A DNA stretch of 64,000 nt from Sabellastarte sp. h YS-2021 (Eukaryota > Annelida > Polychaeta > Sabellida > Sabellidae), in assembly GCA_964017235.1 (NCBI GenBank), contig OZ024933.1, positions 57,084,255 to 57,148,254 on the forward strand, given 5' to 3'. Each line of letters starts with the position of its first letter. Within the stretch, counting starts at the first letter, position 1. Both the position numbers and the translations under genes were made by a program. Positions 1 through 10,500 of the stretch are shown piece by piece. The notes under the pieces were generated by a model that made no database searches, was not told the DNA's origin, and worked only from the letters and a program-made list of their open reading frames with translations.

Positions 1-1419
1 ATTTGTTACATAATTAGCCTTTTGACCCCCACAGGTCGAATAGTTGTGGCTTAACTTGGGTTGGATGACACTTAGTTGACAAAGACAGTGAAGATGTGAT
101 TTTTTATTGTTTCATTATTTATTCATTATACACATGGAACAAGAATCATACAAGTAACATACATTACAAATGTACCAGGTTCTAATGGCATGAAAGCCTC
201 TACACACGGCCATCTACACACCTTTCAAAAAAGTGATATATAGCAAAAATACAAAAAGAAAAACATTCTTTTTAAGATTCTATATTTCTCACCATATACA
301 TATCCATGGAGAGTGAACAGGACAATGTCAACTTGTTTTTGGCCTTTCTGTTTCAACTTTATAAGCATTAATCAAATATATTCTTGTAAAAGAGAGAAAT
401 TGCATTTATTTTCAAACTAACACTGATAAAACAGCTTTTGTTTTACTTTATATTATTGTAGTGTATTTAATTGCATTACTCGACAGCCGTGGTGTACATA
501 AAGAACTGAAATACCCTTGTACTGAAATACCCTTGTACACAGCCGTGGTGTAAATAACCAGTTCAATTATTATTATTGTGTAAATTTACCATTGATATTG
601 TGAAAAAAAAGCACTTATACATTAGTTTAAATGCACTCTGCCTCCACATATCCCGCCAAGGCAAAACCACACGGATTCTGGGATTTTAAAAAAGATGCAT
701 TTTACAGGGTTCCTACATCCTTGAAAATCCTTGAAAAAAATTGCTTCATTTTCCAAGGCCTTGAAAGTCCTTGAAGTTGGCCAAAATTGAATGAAATCCT
801 TGAAAAGTCCTTGAATTTGTTATTGCCCAACTTCTGAATCTGCATCATTTAGTTTTACGGCTATGGTTGACTCAGCAAAGCAAGTATGATCTAGTCTGCA
901 CAAAGTTTATGTTTAACTTAAAATATTATTAGATGTGTTAACTAGCATTGCTGTAATGAGTTTACAAAATGTTAAAATCGTGTGACAATACAATTTTTGT
1001 GGGAGGAAATGACAGCTAGAAGGGGAGGTACAGGAGGCTGTGCCTTAAAATAGATCCTTGAGAATTGTTGTTGTTGACCTTGAAAATCCTTTAATAGACC
1101 TTGAATCCAGTTGTCAAAAGTCTGTGGGAACCCTGTTTTAATATATCCCCAGTCAACAGGCTTAATGGGAAGGAGTGACTCATGAAAGCAAGACATAGCG
1201 GTTCTTCAATAAAATTGCTATAAAAGTCACAAAAAACACAAAAATATGGGATAAAAGTTTATAATTTCTTATTTAAGAATTTTAGCAGTCCCCTGCCCCT
1301 TTGAAAAAATACATCTGCCCCTGTATGTTTATACTGTGAATTAATTTACACTGGTTACACTTTCAGTCTTCTACATAGTCTAATAAAAATACTTATTTTA
1401 CTACTAATTATCTGTCTAG
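1..1419. other. Intronic sequence upstream of first visible exon
   Basis: AT-rich sequence with no supportable coding exon. It must be intron of the plus-strand MFS transporter gene, because the exon at 1420 begins mid-codon after a splice acceptor. It holds a small inverted-repeat element (705-1135). The stretch around 1130-1275 resembles sequence at 30990-31150 and 31640-31870 (shared words such as 'aaaatatgggataaaag'), so it is partly dispersed repeat. Confidence 0.7.
705..1135. mobile_element. MITE-like element with CAGGGTTCC termini
   Basis: The left end reads cagggttcctaca and the right end is its inverted complement (tgtgggaaccctg). Both sides are flanked by the 5-bp direct repeat TTTTA (700-704 and 1136-1140). 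The interior is rich in the word 'ccttgaaaatcc' and its variants near both ends, so subterminal repeats are also inverted or reiterated. It is 431 bp with no coding capacity. It is a non-autonomous DNA transposon; the superfamily is not assigned, since a 5-bp duplication does not fit hAT (8 bp). Confidence 0.7.
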
Positions 1420-1582
1420 GTTACCTTGCTGAGCCTGCCACTAAGTACCCAAGTGTGTTCAGTGATGCTGGTGTGTTTGGGCGCTTTCCTTACTTGCTAC
1501 CCAGTCTTGTGGCAACATTCATGTGTCTAGTGCCACTCATACTACTGGCAGTTTTCCTGCCTGAGACGTTGAATGCTCAAAA
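1420..1582 (+). CDS. MFS transporter exon (loop 5/6 and TM6)
   Basis: Acceptor tctgtctag at 1411-1419 and donor GTAAGT at 1583. It starts with the last two bases of a codon and ends with two bases (AA). It encodes YLAEPATKYPSVFSDAGVFG, then FPYLLPSLVATFMCLVPLI, a transmembrane segment, and FLPETLNAQ at the cytoplasmic start of the central loop. The GxLAxPxxxYP region is typical of this MFS branch. The next exon is 14.3 kb downstream because of the transposon nest. Confidence 0.9.
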
Positions 1583-4500
1583 GTAAGTTCCCTGTTCTTG
1601 TGATATGAACAAGTTTAGTTGGTTAAGGGGAATTTTACAGGAATATGTTTCAACATCAATAGGCTCATGTGAAAGATCACATGGCAGTATCATTGACTAG
1701 TTCTTACACTATTAGAACCTGCAGCAAATATAAGATTTCTTCTTCCAAGCCTTTTCACACCACTTATAGTATAGGTCATCAATAATTTCAATTTATTGGT
1801 TCTTGTCTTGGGCTATTCTTTCAAATTGTTCCCATGTGAGGCCCTTCTTGTCAAGGTCATGTTGCAAGGGGTGCGACTATTTCTTGACCAAGTCTTTCCA
1901 TTCACCTTTGGAGTTGCACCTTAGACCTTGTCTAGTAATGATGGTCACCGTGGCTGTTCTTTCAGAATGGTTTTCATTGACATTTTGTCTAATTATGCCC
2001 CACAGGCTTAACAGGCTGTGTGGGTACTGTTTTCACCAATGGCGTCCAACTGGGCAGTGGGGTGGGTGGTTGGTTGGTCAGACTTGAGGGCGGGCGACAG
2101 AAAATTTTTTTGTCTTGGTAGTATTTCGGAAACCGTTATTGTAAGAAGTTGATAATTTGTATGGATATTTTATTTTTATTTATTTATTTATTCATTCGTA
2201 CGTCAGATAGTACACAGGTTACAATTTTGAACTAAACACAGTTGAACTAAACACAGTTGAACATATACACAAGGTTTATACAGTGCTAACAAATTCTATG
2301 ATATCATACAAATCATTCTTAAATGGTATTTGATTTGTTTCTATCAGAGATATAAAATCTGCTAATATACCGTATCTGACAAGTACATCTTCATTATACA
2401 TTTCTGACATTGTTTTTATCACTGACTGGTTAAATGCACCATAGTTTATGTTATACTTGTCTATTCTATATCTGTAGACTAATAAATTGAGAGTATTACA
2501 TACAGACGATTGACTTCCTTGTAATGGTATGTCACAGCATAACTTTATTAATTGATTTTCAGTCTTATGAACCATCTTATGAAAAAAATTTAAAAAACGG
2601 CTATGTAACTGAACATCTACAGGGAGATCATTGCATATAAGTGGCAAATAGATAGATCTACATTTGTAGGGTAGTTGTAGAAGATATCGAATACTTTTTC
2701 TCCAAGCAGTTAGGAAGGAAGGTATTATGTCCACCCCACTGGGGGGTGGACATATTATTTTTGCTTTTTCCGCCGTCCGGCGTCCCACTTGGTTTCCAGA
2801 CATTTTAGGCAACAGTTCTTATCCTATCTTTACCAAATTTGGCATGCAGGTTTATTGGGTTAATAGCTTGTATGGGATTGCTTTTGGTGATGATAGCTCT
2901 ATAGCTAACTGAGTAATAGCTACTTTGCTACTCTTGAGTAGCTCTTTGGTTTCCAGACATTTGAAGGAATGCTATTAAGCCTAGCTCTCTGAAATTTGGT
3001 ATGGAGGTTCATTGGGTTAACAGCTTGTATGGGATTGCTTTTGGGGGGAATTGCTTCATAGATGAGTGAGTAATTAATTAAATAAATGAGTAATTAGCTA
3101 TTTTGAATACTGAAAAAGGCAAATGTGCTCATATCTCCTAAACCGTGCGAGATAGAGCGATTTCGCTTGTGTCTCCTTAACCGTGCGAGATAGAGCGATT
3201 TCGTCGAAATTTTCAATCCACAGGGTATCTAAGGAATGTACTCTTTGCAATTTTCAAAAAATTTTCCCCTCCCCAAAAATGGCGGCCATTTTGAATTTTC
3301 GAATTTTTGCCAAAAATGGCAAAACACAAATTTGCTTCTATCTCCTTAACTGTGCGAGATAGAGCGATTTCGTCGAAATTTTCGACCCACAGAGTATCTA
3401 AGGAATGTACTCTTTGCAATTTTCAAAAAAATTTCCCCTGCCCAAAAATGCCGGCTATTTTGAATTTTTGCCAAAAATGGCAAAACACAATTTTATTGCG
3501 AAAAATACACTTACCATTTCCTGACCATTGCTATATGTTGGTGCCATCCAACTCACTGGCCAACGTTGAGAAACGTTTTAAGAAACCTTAAGAGGCCAGT
3601 GAGTGAGTGTGAACTAGCATGTCCCCCTAGTGGTCATGTGACCACGCTAGTAAACAACCTTCATTATTTTTGTTGGCCATCCTAGAGTGTGGATGTGTTT
3701 TTTTCAATTCGGATTTTTGTTAAGTTTTATGGACTTCTTGTGTTTTTCTGAGTTCTGTGGTTAGACATCTGTGTTGACAATGTCTTCTCAGGACAAAATT
3801 TAAAAAAGCACAGAGGAAAAGTGCTTTTGTGGCCATTTTATGGCGGATTGAGGAAGACTATTTGTAAGATGGCGGCATTGTTTCTTCAATTCAGAATACA
3901 ATTTATTCTTCAAAAGGCACGTGTTACACGAGAATGGGACAAGTTCTTTTATTTTTATGCATTTTTTCCACTAGATTGAAGATCTACAATTGCTACAATA
4001 AAACACTGAAACTGTCGGCAGTCTTACTAGCTCCGGCAGGGACAGTTTACAGGTTGCTAGGCAACCAAGGAAGTCGCCATGAAAAACAGAATATTCGACT
4101 GTTATTAAACCTGATCATACGTCGGGTTCTAATAGATAGTCGTTTGGAAGCATTTCTTCAGTACGTACGTCTCAGTCGAATAGAACGACAAGAAGGAATT
4201 CCCCATGGAGGCAGACATCTTAATTTTCCGTTGGATGCATTATCGTGGAGAAGTTCCGAGTACAGGTCTGGGCTTTCTCTGCGATAAATTTTTCCGGTGA
4301 AGTTCAGTCGGAACTTTCACGGAGGAAAATACCTGCATGACGTCATCCGAAGACAATCGAGTTTCCATACCTCCCAAAAGGTCTGAAATCGGGTTGTCAG
4401 ATGACCGGAGTTGTATTTCATCTCAGAAGTTAGCTTTTCATTCTGTGGTGTAATGCAGGGTTTCTGCTGGAAACCGGCACCGGTACATAAAACTTGCAGC

Positions 4501-7500
4501 ATAATCATGTCAACATAATAATTTGGAGTTATCTAGCAGGAGGTCTTCAAGAATTTAAGGTGGCCTAGTGGTTAGCAAGTTTGGCATATAATCATAGGCT
4601 GTCACCTCTGTGGGTTCGAGTCCTACAAGTGGCAATGCTGAGGACCTGTCCCAATATGACCCTGTCTGTTGAACGGGACGTTAAACCCCAACTTTGACTT
4701 TGAAGGATTAACAGGATCTCATAGAATGTCTAGTAATGCTTTGGACTGTGTGTACAGTAATTGCAATTACAGTCCTCAATGATCCTGTATGTTTTTGTGC
4801 AGTGTTACAAGTCTTACTTTTCTCCATCTTATCTCTTAGATAATTTTGGTAGAATAAGAAGTGCTTTTTTCACTCTTAATGACTTTTTTCCTGTTGGACA
4901 CATGGTCAAGATGCCCAGGGAAACTTCATTTTGTGATCTTGGGTGTATAGGGATTCTTATGTCTAGGAAGGAGCAAACTCCTACACATGGCTAGTATTGG
5001 GATAAGTGCCCCAGGGCAGTTATTTTTGTCCCTATTATGATAATTAATCCTCTTATACTGTTTCAAAACTCTCCTCTGTAGGACTTAGAGGTGTTAGGAC
5101 TAATCTTTAGGTGGTATGTTTGTCCAGTATTGGAAGATATTCTGCACCTTACATCTTAAGATAGTAAGAGGATAATTTTTCAAGCATACTTTACTTTCAC
5201 AGAAGCGAGAGTAGCAGGAAGGAGTACTTAGCCATTTTCCTAAAGCAGTTGTGGACATGTCTTTCAAATATATATATATAAAATGCGAGAGACAACAGTG
5301 TTCATAAAAGCTGTTTATGAAATGATCGACAAAAGGGCGATAACACCAGTAAGATGGTGATATCGCTGCAATTTTACAGTTTATCGGTTGTGATAAGCTG
5401 GGAGGAGATGGCTACCACTAATAGTTGAGGTCAGGTAAATAAGCTTTTACATGTACCTTAATTTCACAATGTTACAATATTCGCCTTTGTTTCTAGTAAG
5501 TGAATGGAGGTATGTTCATGTTTCCTTGCAGTTGCATTCTTTCGTAGCCGGATTCACGCGAATTTTAACTTCACTTCAGTGTTGATGACAATTCACACCG
5601 GTTCACAGCCTGTTTGCTGTGTTAGTACATGGTGAGTCTGTGGGATCTATAAGAACGCATCTTGATTTACCACTATATAGACCATTTCATTGCCTTGCTC
5701 TTGGAAATGGTTTATTTTCGACTTTACTATTATATCAACGGATAGTGAACCTGATGGCTGCAGTAGAAGGCATTGGGTGTCGCCAGCTTATAAAAAAAAA
5801 AAAAAAAAAAAAAAACATCTTGTCTAAAGTACCAGGATTTTTAGTTTGGATTGCAGATTCCACCTTAGGGTACATCTTTACTCATAGCAAAGCATCTTCT
5901 CCGGCTAATGGTTTCTAAGGAAGCCATTTCTTTGGTGGCGGTATGTCTTCATAGGAGAAAACAGTTATATATGTTGTTATATGTTGGTGCCATCCAACTC
6001 ACTGGCCAACGTTGAGAAACGTTTTAAGAAACCTTAAGAGGCCAGTGAGTGAGTGTGAACTAGCATGTCCCCCTAGTGGTCATGTGACCACGCTAGTAAA
6101 CAACCTTCATTATTTTTGTTGCAGAAAATACTCCCCTAGTACTGAATCTGCGGGGAGGTAGGGGGGGACTATCCTGGTCAGGAAATGGTAAGTATTTATC
6201 TAATAAAAATTAAAATTACAACAAAATTTTTCAATTTTATTGCGAAAAATACACTTACCATTTCCTGACCATTGCTGAATGCAGCCTTCATGGAAGGAGG
6301 GCAGTACTAGAATTTAAAGACCCAGTACACCACTCTGCACAGCTATCATACACAGCACAATCCTATAGGCATTCAGATCCAAATTCACCTCCCAGATGAG
6401 GCAGTGGAACTGTTGAACACTACAAAACAACACAGCCTTGTTGTTGTCGTTGTTGTAGGAAGGAAGTAATCATTACAGAGACTCACTACCTAGCCTACAA
6501 CTAAAACATTATGAGAAGTTTACATTGAAATTTACATGCATACAACAACATATAAACTTCCAACAGTCACCACATACCATACAGATCCCCTAAATCATAG
6601 TATGTAGTTGAAGTCCTCACAAATTGACAGTTATTGCCACAGTTGAATGCTGTATGTAGACAAACATCCAACACCCACACAGGTGACACAAATATTGGAA
6701 GTGTCATCAGCATATTGTGTAACTCCAAGTCTGAATGAAGTCAACAATTCTGCCTAATATAAATACAGATAGTATGACAGACATACAGCTGCAAATGCAT
6801 ACTAAAGTATCAATATAAGTATCACGCATATACTTATAAGATAACAAACTGTAGGACACAATATCAAAGTCTGACCACAAGCAAACCAAGCAGGTGAGAC
6901 TGAAAATAGGTAAAAAAGTTATGGTTTCCAGTAACATGCATCTAAAAATTCATATACAGAAACACTATCCTAAACCTAAAGATTCTTGCTTTGACTCGCT
7001 GCTGTTGAGAGTCAGAATTTGACTTCTCCTCAGTCAAAATGATAGTCTGCCTACAGCAAGATAAGATAGTTGACCTGAAAATATCTGCTGTAAAGCCTTC
7101 CTAACTAGGCACAGACAAGACATAATAATTCCTCATTGAATCCTTTGTCCTAAGTAAAAGTATTTCAAAACCTCACAAGACAAAGAGATCTATCTTGAGT
7201 AAAACTGCTGACCCAGTGATTTAGAGCTGGCATATCGACCGGCTTAACTGAAGTAGGCCCATCCGAAGCCAACTGATTCTTGGCTAATAAATGGCCAGAG
7301 CCACTTATGAGCAATACTCATTAAAGTAAGGGAAGACAATGCTAACGAGAATTCCCCTTCTTCCTTTGCCTAATGCCAAAGTCAAAAGAAAGACCGTCTT
7401 GAAAGTTAATAACCTCCAAGAAATCTTCCCCAAAGGCTCAAAAGACTGTCTGGTGAGACCAAACAAGACCAGAGACAAAAGGTAAAGAAGGCTGAACCTA

Positions 7501-10500
7501 TTGGCTACTGGATTGTCTCTATAGAATATGTCAACAATCTGTACAGCTGAAGAGATCTAGAGACTTATTCCCCTTCAAGGAAAGCAATCTACCATTGTTA
7601 TTCTGTAACCAGCAATAGTAGATGGCTTAAGATTCTTTTCATTAAAGAAATAATTAAGGAAATTTGCTACATCTAGAAAAGTAGTATCTGAGAAGTTCAC
7701 CACAAAGAAGCCTCAGATGGAGGTTTGTGCATAGATCTACCAGGTCCCACAACCAAGAACATCCACCATGACCATCATGATTCAATCATGATGAATCTGC
7801 ACCTGAAGGTGGGCATCTTCTAAATCACCTGAAGAATCCTTGGCTATCCTGGTGCAACCATGATGATTCTGCACCTGTAGGTGATCATCTTGAATCACCT
7901 GAGGAGTGAGAGCCACTGGAACAAACACAAAGCTGTCCAGATCCTCCCAAGAAATGAGTAATGCATCTGTTCCCCAAGCCCCACAGTCTAAGAAAGGAAA
8001 CACATACACTGGAAGCTTAAGATTCAGGTTGTTGGATACCAATGGCAGAATGATTGAACTCACCTGCAAGGGAAGCCCTAAAAGGAACCTTTGTGGAACA
8101 GATCCACCAGATCCCAAAAATAAGACATCCCTAGCCACTCTGATGCAATCAAGATGATTCTGCACCTAAATCTTGGAGTAGCCCTTCTTAATAGCTACAA
8201 AAAGAATGAAGGTTGTTTACTAGCGTGGTCACATGACCACTAGGGGGACATGCTAGTTCACACTCACTCACTGGCCTCTTAAGGTTTCTTAAAACGTTTC
8301 TCAACGTTGGCCAGTGAGTTGGATGGCACCAACATATAGCAATGGTCAGGAAATGGTAAGTATTTATCTAATAAAAATTAAAATTACAACAAAATTTTTC
8401 AAATTTGCTTCTATCTCCTTAACCGTGCGAGATAGAGCGATTTCGTCGAAATTTTCGACCCACAGGATATCTAAGGAATGTAATCTTTGCAATTTTCAAA
8501 AAAATTTCCCCTCCCCAAAAATGGCGGCCATTTTGAATTTTCGAATTTTTGCCAAAAATGGCAAAACACAAAATTCCTTCTATCTCCTTAACCGTGCGAG
8601 ATAGAGCGATTTCGTCGAAATTTTCGACCCACAGGGTATCTAAGGAATGTAATCTTTGCAATTTTCAAAAAATTTTCCCCTCCCCAAAAATGGCGGCCAT
8701 TTTGAATTTTTGCCAAAAATGGCAAAACACAAATTTGCTTCTATCTCCTTAACCGTGCGAGATAGAGCGATTTCGTCTAAATTTTCGACTCACAGGGTAT
8801 CTGAGCATTGTATTCTTGGCAATTTTCAAAAAATTTCCCCTCCCCAAAAATGGCGGCCATTTTGAATTTTCGAATTTTTGCCAAAAATGGCAAAACACAC
8901 ATTTGCTTCTATCTCCTTAACTGTGCGAGATAAAGCGATTTTGTCGAAATTTTCGACCCACAGGGTATCTAAGTAATGTACTCTTTGCAATTTTCAAAAA
9001 ATTTTCCCCTCCCCAAAAATGGCGGCCATTTTGATTTTTCGAATTTTTGCCAAAAATAGAAAAACAGGAATTTGCTTCTATCTTCTTAACCGTGCAAGAT
9101 AGAGTGATTTCGTCAAAATTTTCGACCCAACCAATGCAAAAAGGCATGAAGCTGAAATAATTTACATCTACACTAATAAATATTTAAGCATCATTGATAT
9201 ATTTTACAAATGAAACAGGGTCTTGTAAGACTACTGTACAATTTTGGCAAAAGGTTCATCGGGTGGACATTACACATGATAATGTGTGTTCTTCTATGCT
9301 ATCCTGTTTCTATTCGCATCTACTATCAACAGGGCGTCCTATTTTTAGTTTACAGTTTTACTGCTATAATCCCACAAACTAGAACCATATACTGACATAC
9401 AGAAGGTTTTAAATAACTTATACTTAATCTCTCTTGATACATTAGGGAAAGTAGCCTTTAAACTATTAACATTAACATAGAACATATCTGTGATATTCTT
9501 TACACAAGAACCCTTATCATCAATATTGAGAGTGATTCCTAGATGATTAGCACTCTTAGCTGATTTGATAAATATACCATTGAAAAACATACCTTCAATA
9601 ACTGAACTCTGTATAATGTAGTAACTGGTACTTATCAGGATTAAATGATATACTGTATTCAGAACTAAATTTATCACATATTTCTAACTGTAACTGCATG
9701 GCTGTTTGACTTGGGGTAATAATAACAATATCATCAGCATAACTAAAGCTGCCCATATACTTTGTACCAATGTAACACCCATACCCTGAATTCTTTAATT
9801 CTATTAACAGTTTATCAATATACATAGTAAAGAGTACAGGAGAGAGCACTCCTCCCTGTTTCACACCATTTGTTACAGTACATAAATTTGAAAAGCTTTT
9901 ACCCCATTTTACACGAAGCTTTTGATGAGTATACATGTTTGCTAGAAAGCTACAAGTTAGAGGACAGAGGCCTTTGTCTAACAGTATTTGAAATAGTTTA
10001 CAATAATGTACTTTGTCAAAGGCCTTACTAGCATCTAAAAACATAACGAATGCATCAGAATGGTTAGTCTTGTAATAATTTATTACTTCCTGGACAACGA
10101 AGGAACAACTTGTAGTTGAGTGGTTGATTTTAAACCCAAATTGATAATCTGAGGTTGAAAACACACTTTTGTTTCGGTACAGGATAATGGATTCAAGTAA
10201 TTTCCCTAACACACTACTAAGTGCAATTATAGCTCTGTAATTATCTGAATAATTCATTGACTTGTGCTTGTTCTTTGGTATGGGTATTATTGTAGAAATG
10301 AGCTTATCACTTGGTGCATATCTATGTTTTATCATTGAACTAAACAGCATTGAAAGATATATGCTCAGTTTAGGTGTGGCATTGATGAAATTATCAGATT
10401 CACAGTCAGTTAGGCCATCTCTTTTTCTTTTCTTTAAATGCTTCAAACTTTGCTGAACCTCATACACAGTTACAGCATGAGAATTATAACAATTAGAATT

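Larger units (their letters stand above)
3491..8400 (-). mobile_element. Degenerate DIRS-like tyrosine-recombinase retrotransposon
   Basis: A 4910-bp element inside family B. The ends are inverted repeats of about 185-200 bp (3491-3675 versus about 8197-8400, sharing 'cttaccatttcctgacc' and 'tatatgttggtgccatcc'). Outer extensions differ, as in DIRS elements. Internal positions 6176-6276 contain the last 57 bp of the right end, AA, and the first 42 bp of the left end, all exact. Minus-strand remnants of an RNase H-proximal segment (7840-8165) and a tyrosine recombinase (7320-7700) fit DIRS gene order. Both flanks show AA with no target duplication, as expected for recombinase-mediated integration. 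No intact frame survives. A 144-bp part of the left terminal repeat is repeated at 5978-6121. The origin of 3680-5975 is unresolved. Confidence 0.7.
2724..9351 (+). mobile_element. Family B hairpin element, copy 1 (nested inside LINE)
   Basis: Begins ATTATGTCCACCCC with an 11-bp-stem terminal hairpin (2727-2753; stem ATGTCCACCCC) and ends TAGTTT at 9351. It matches 38793-40424 across both halves. A 4.9-kb DIRS-like element (3491-8400) interrupts it; without that it is about 1.7 kb, like copy 2 (1632 bp). Layout: hairpin, GC-rich lead, two related segments with 'tttggtttccagacatt', then a tandem array of units of about 165 bp (3130-3489 and 8403-9130) and a unique tail. It has no coding capacity; all open frames across it are translations of the tandem unit. 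The type is unknown, with similarity of layout to bivalve pearl/Helentron-like non-autonomous elements. Confidence 0.8.

Noticed and set aside
2276..2812. Single 178-residue protein including MPKMSGNQVGRRTAEKAK
   Set aside because: The first 30 or so residues come from family B hairpin and lead DNA; only the part from about 2723 downward is LINE protein.
3934..4287. 117-residue plus-strand frame inside the DIRS-like insertion
   Set aside because: No recognised domain, no splice context, and a mobile-element interior; coding status cannot be supported.
3491..8400. Ordinary cut-and-paste DNA transposon with long terminal inverted repeats
   Set aside because: No transposase; instead tyrosine-recombinase and pol fragments, unequal outer ends, an internal junction copy and no target duplication all point to a DIRS-type element.
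8314..9147. Many overlapping open frames on both strands with repeated KFSTHRVSKEC- and NFDEIALSRTVKEIE-like words
   Set aside because: They are translations of the family B tandem unit of about 165 bp; the same peptides recur at 3213-3591 and 39269-40169 in step with the DNA repeat.
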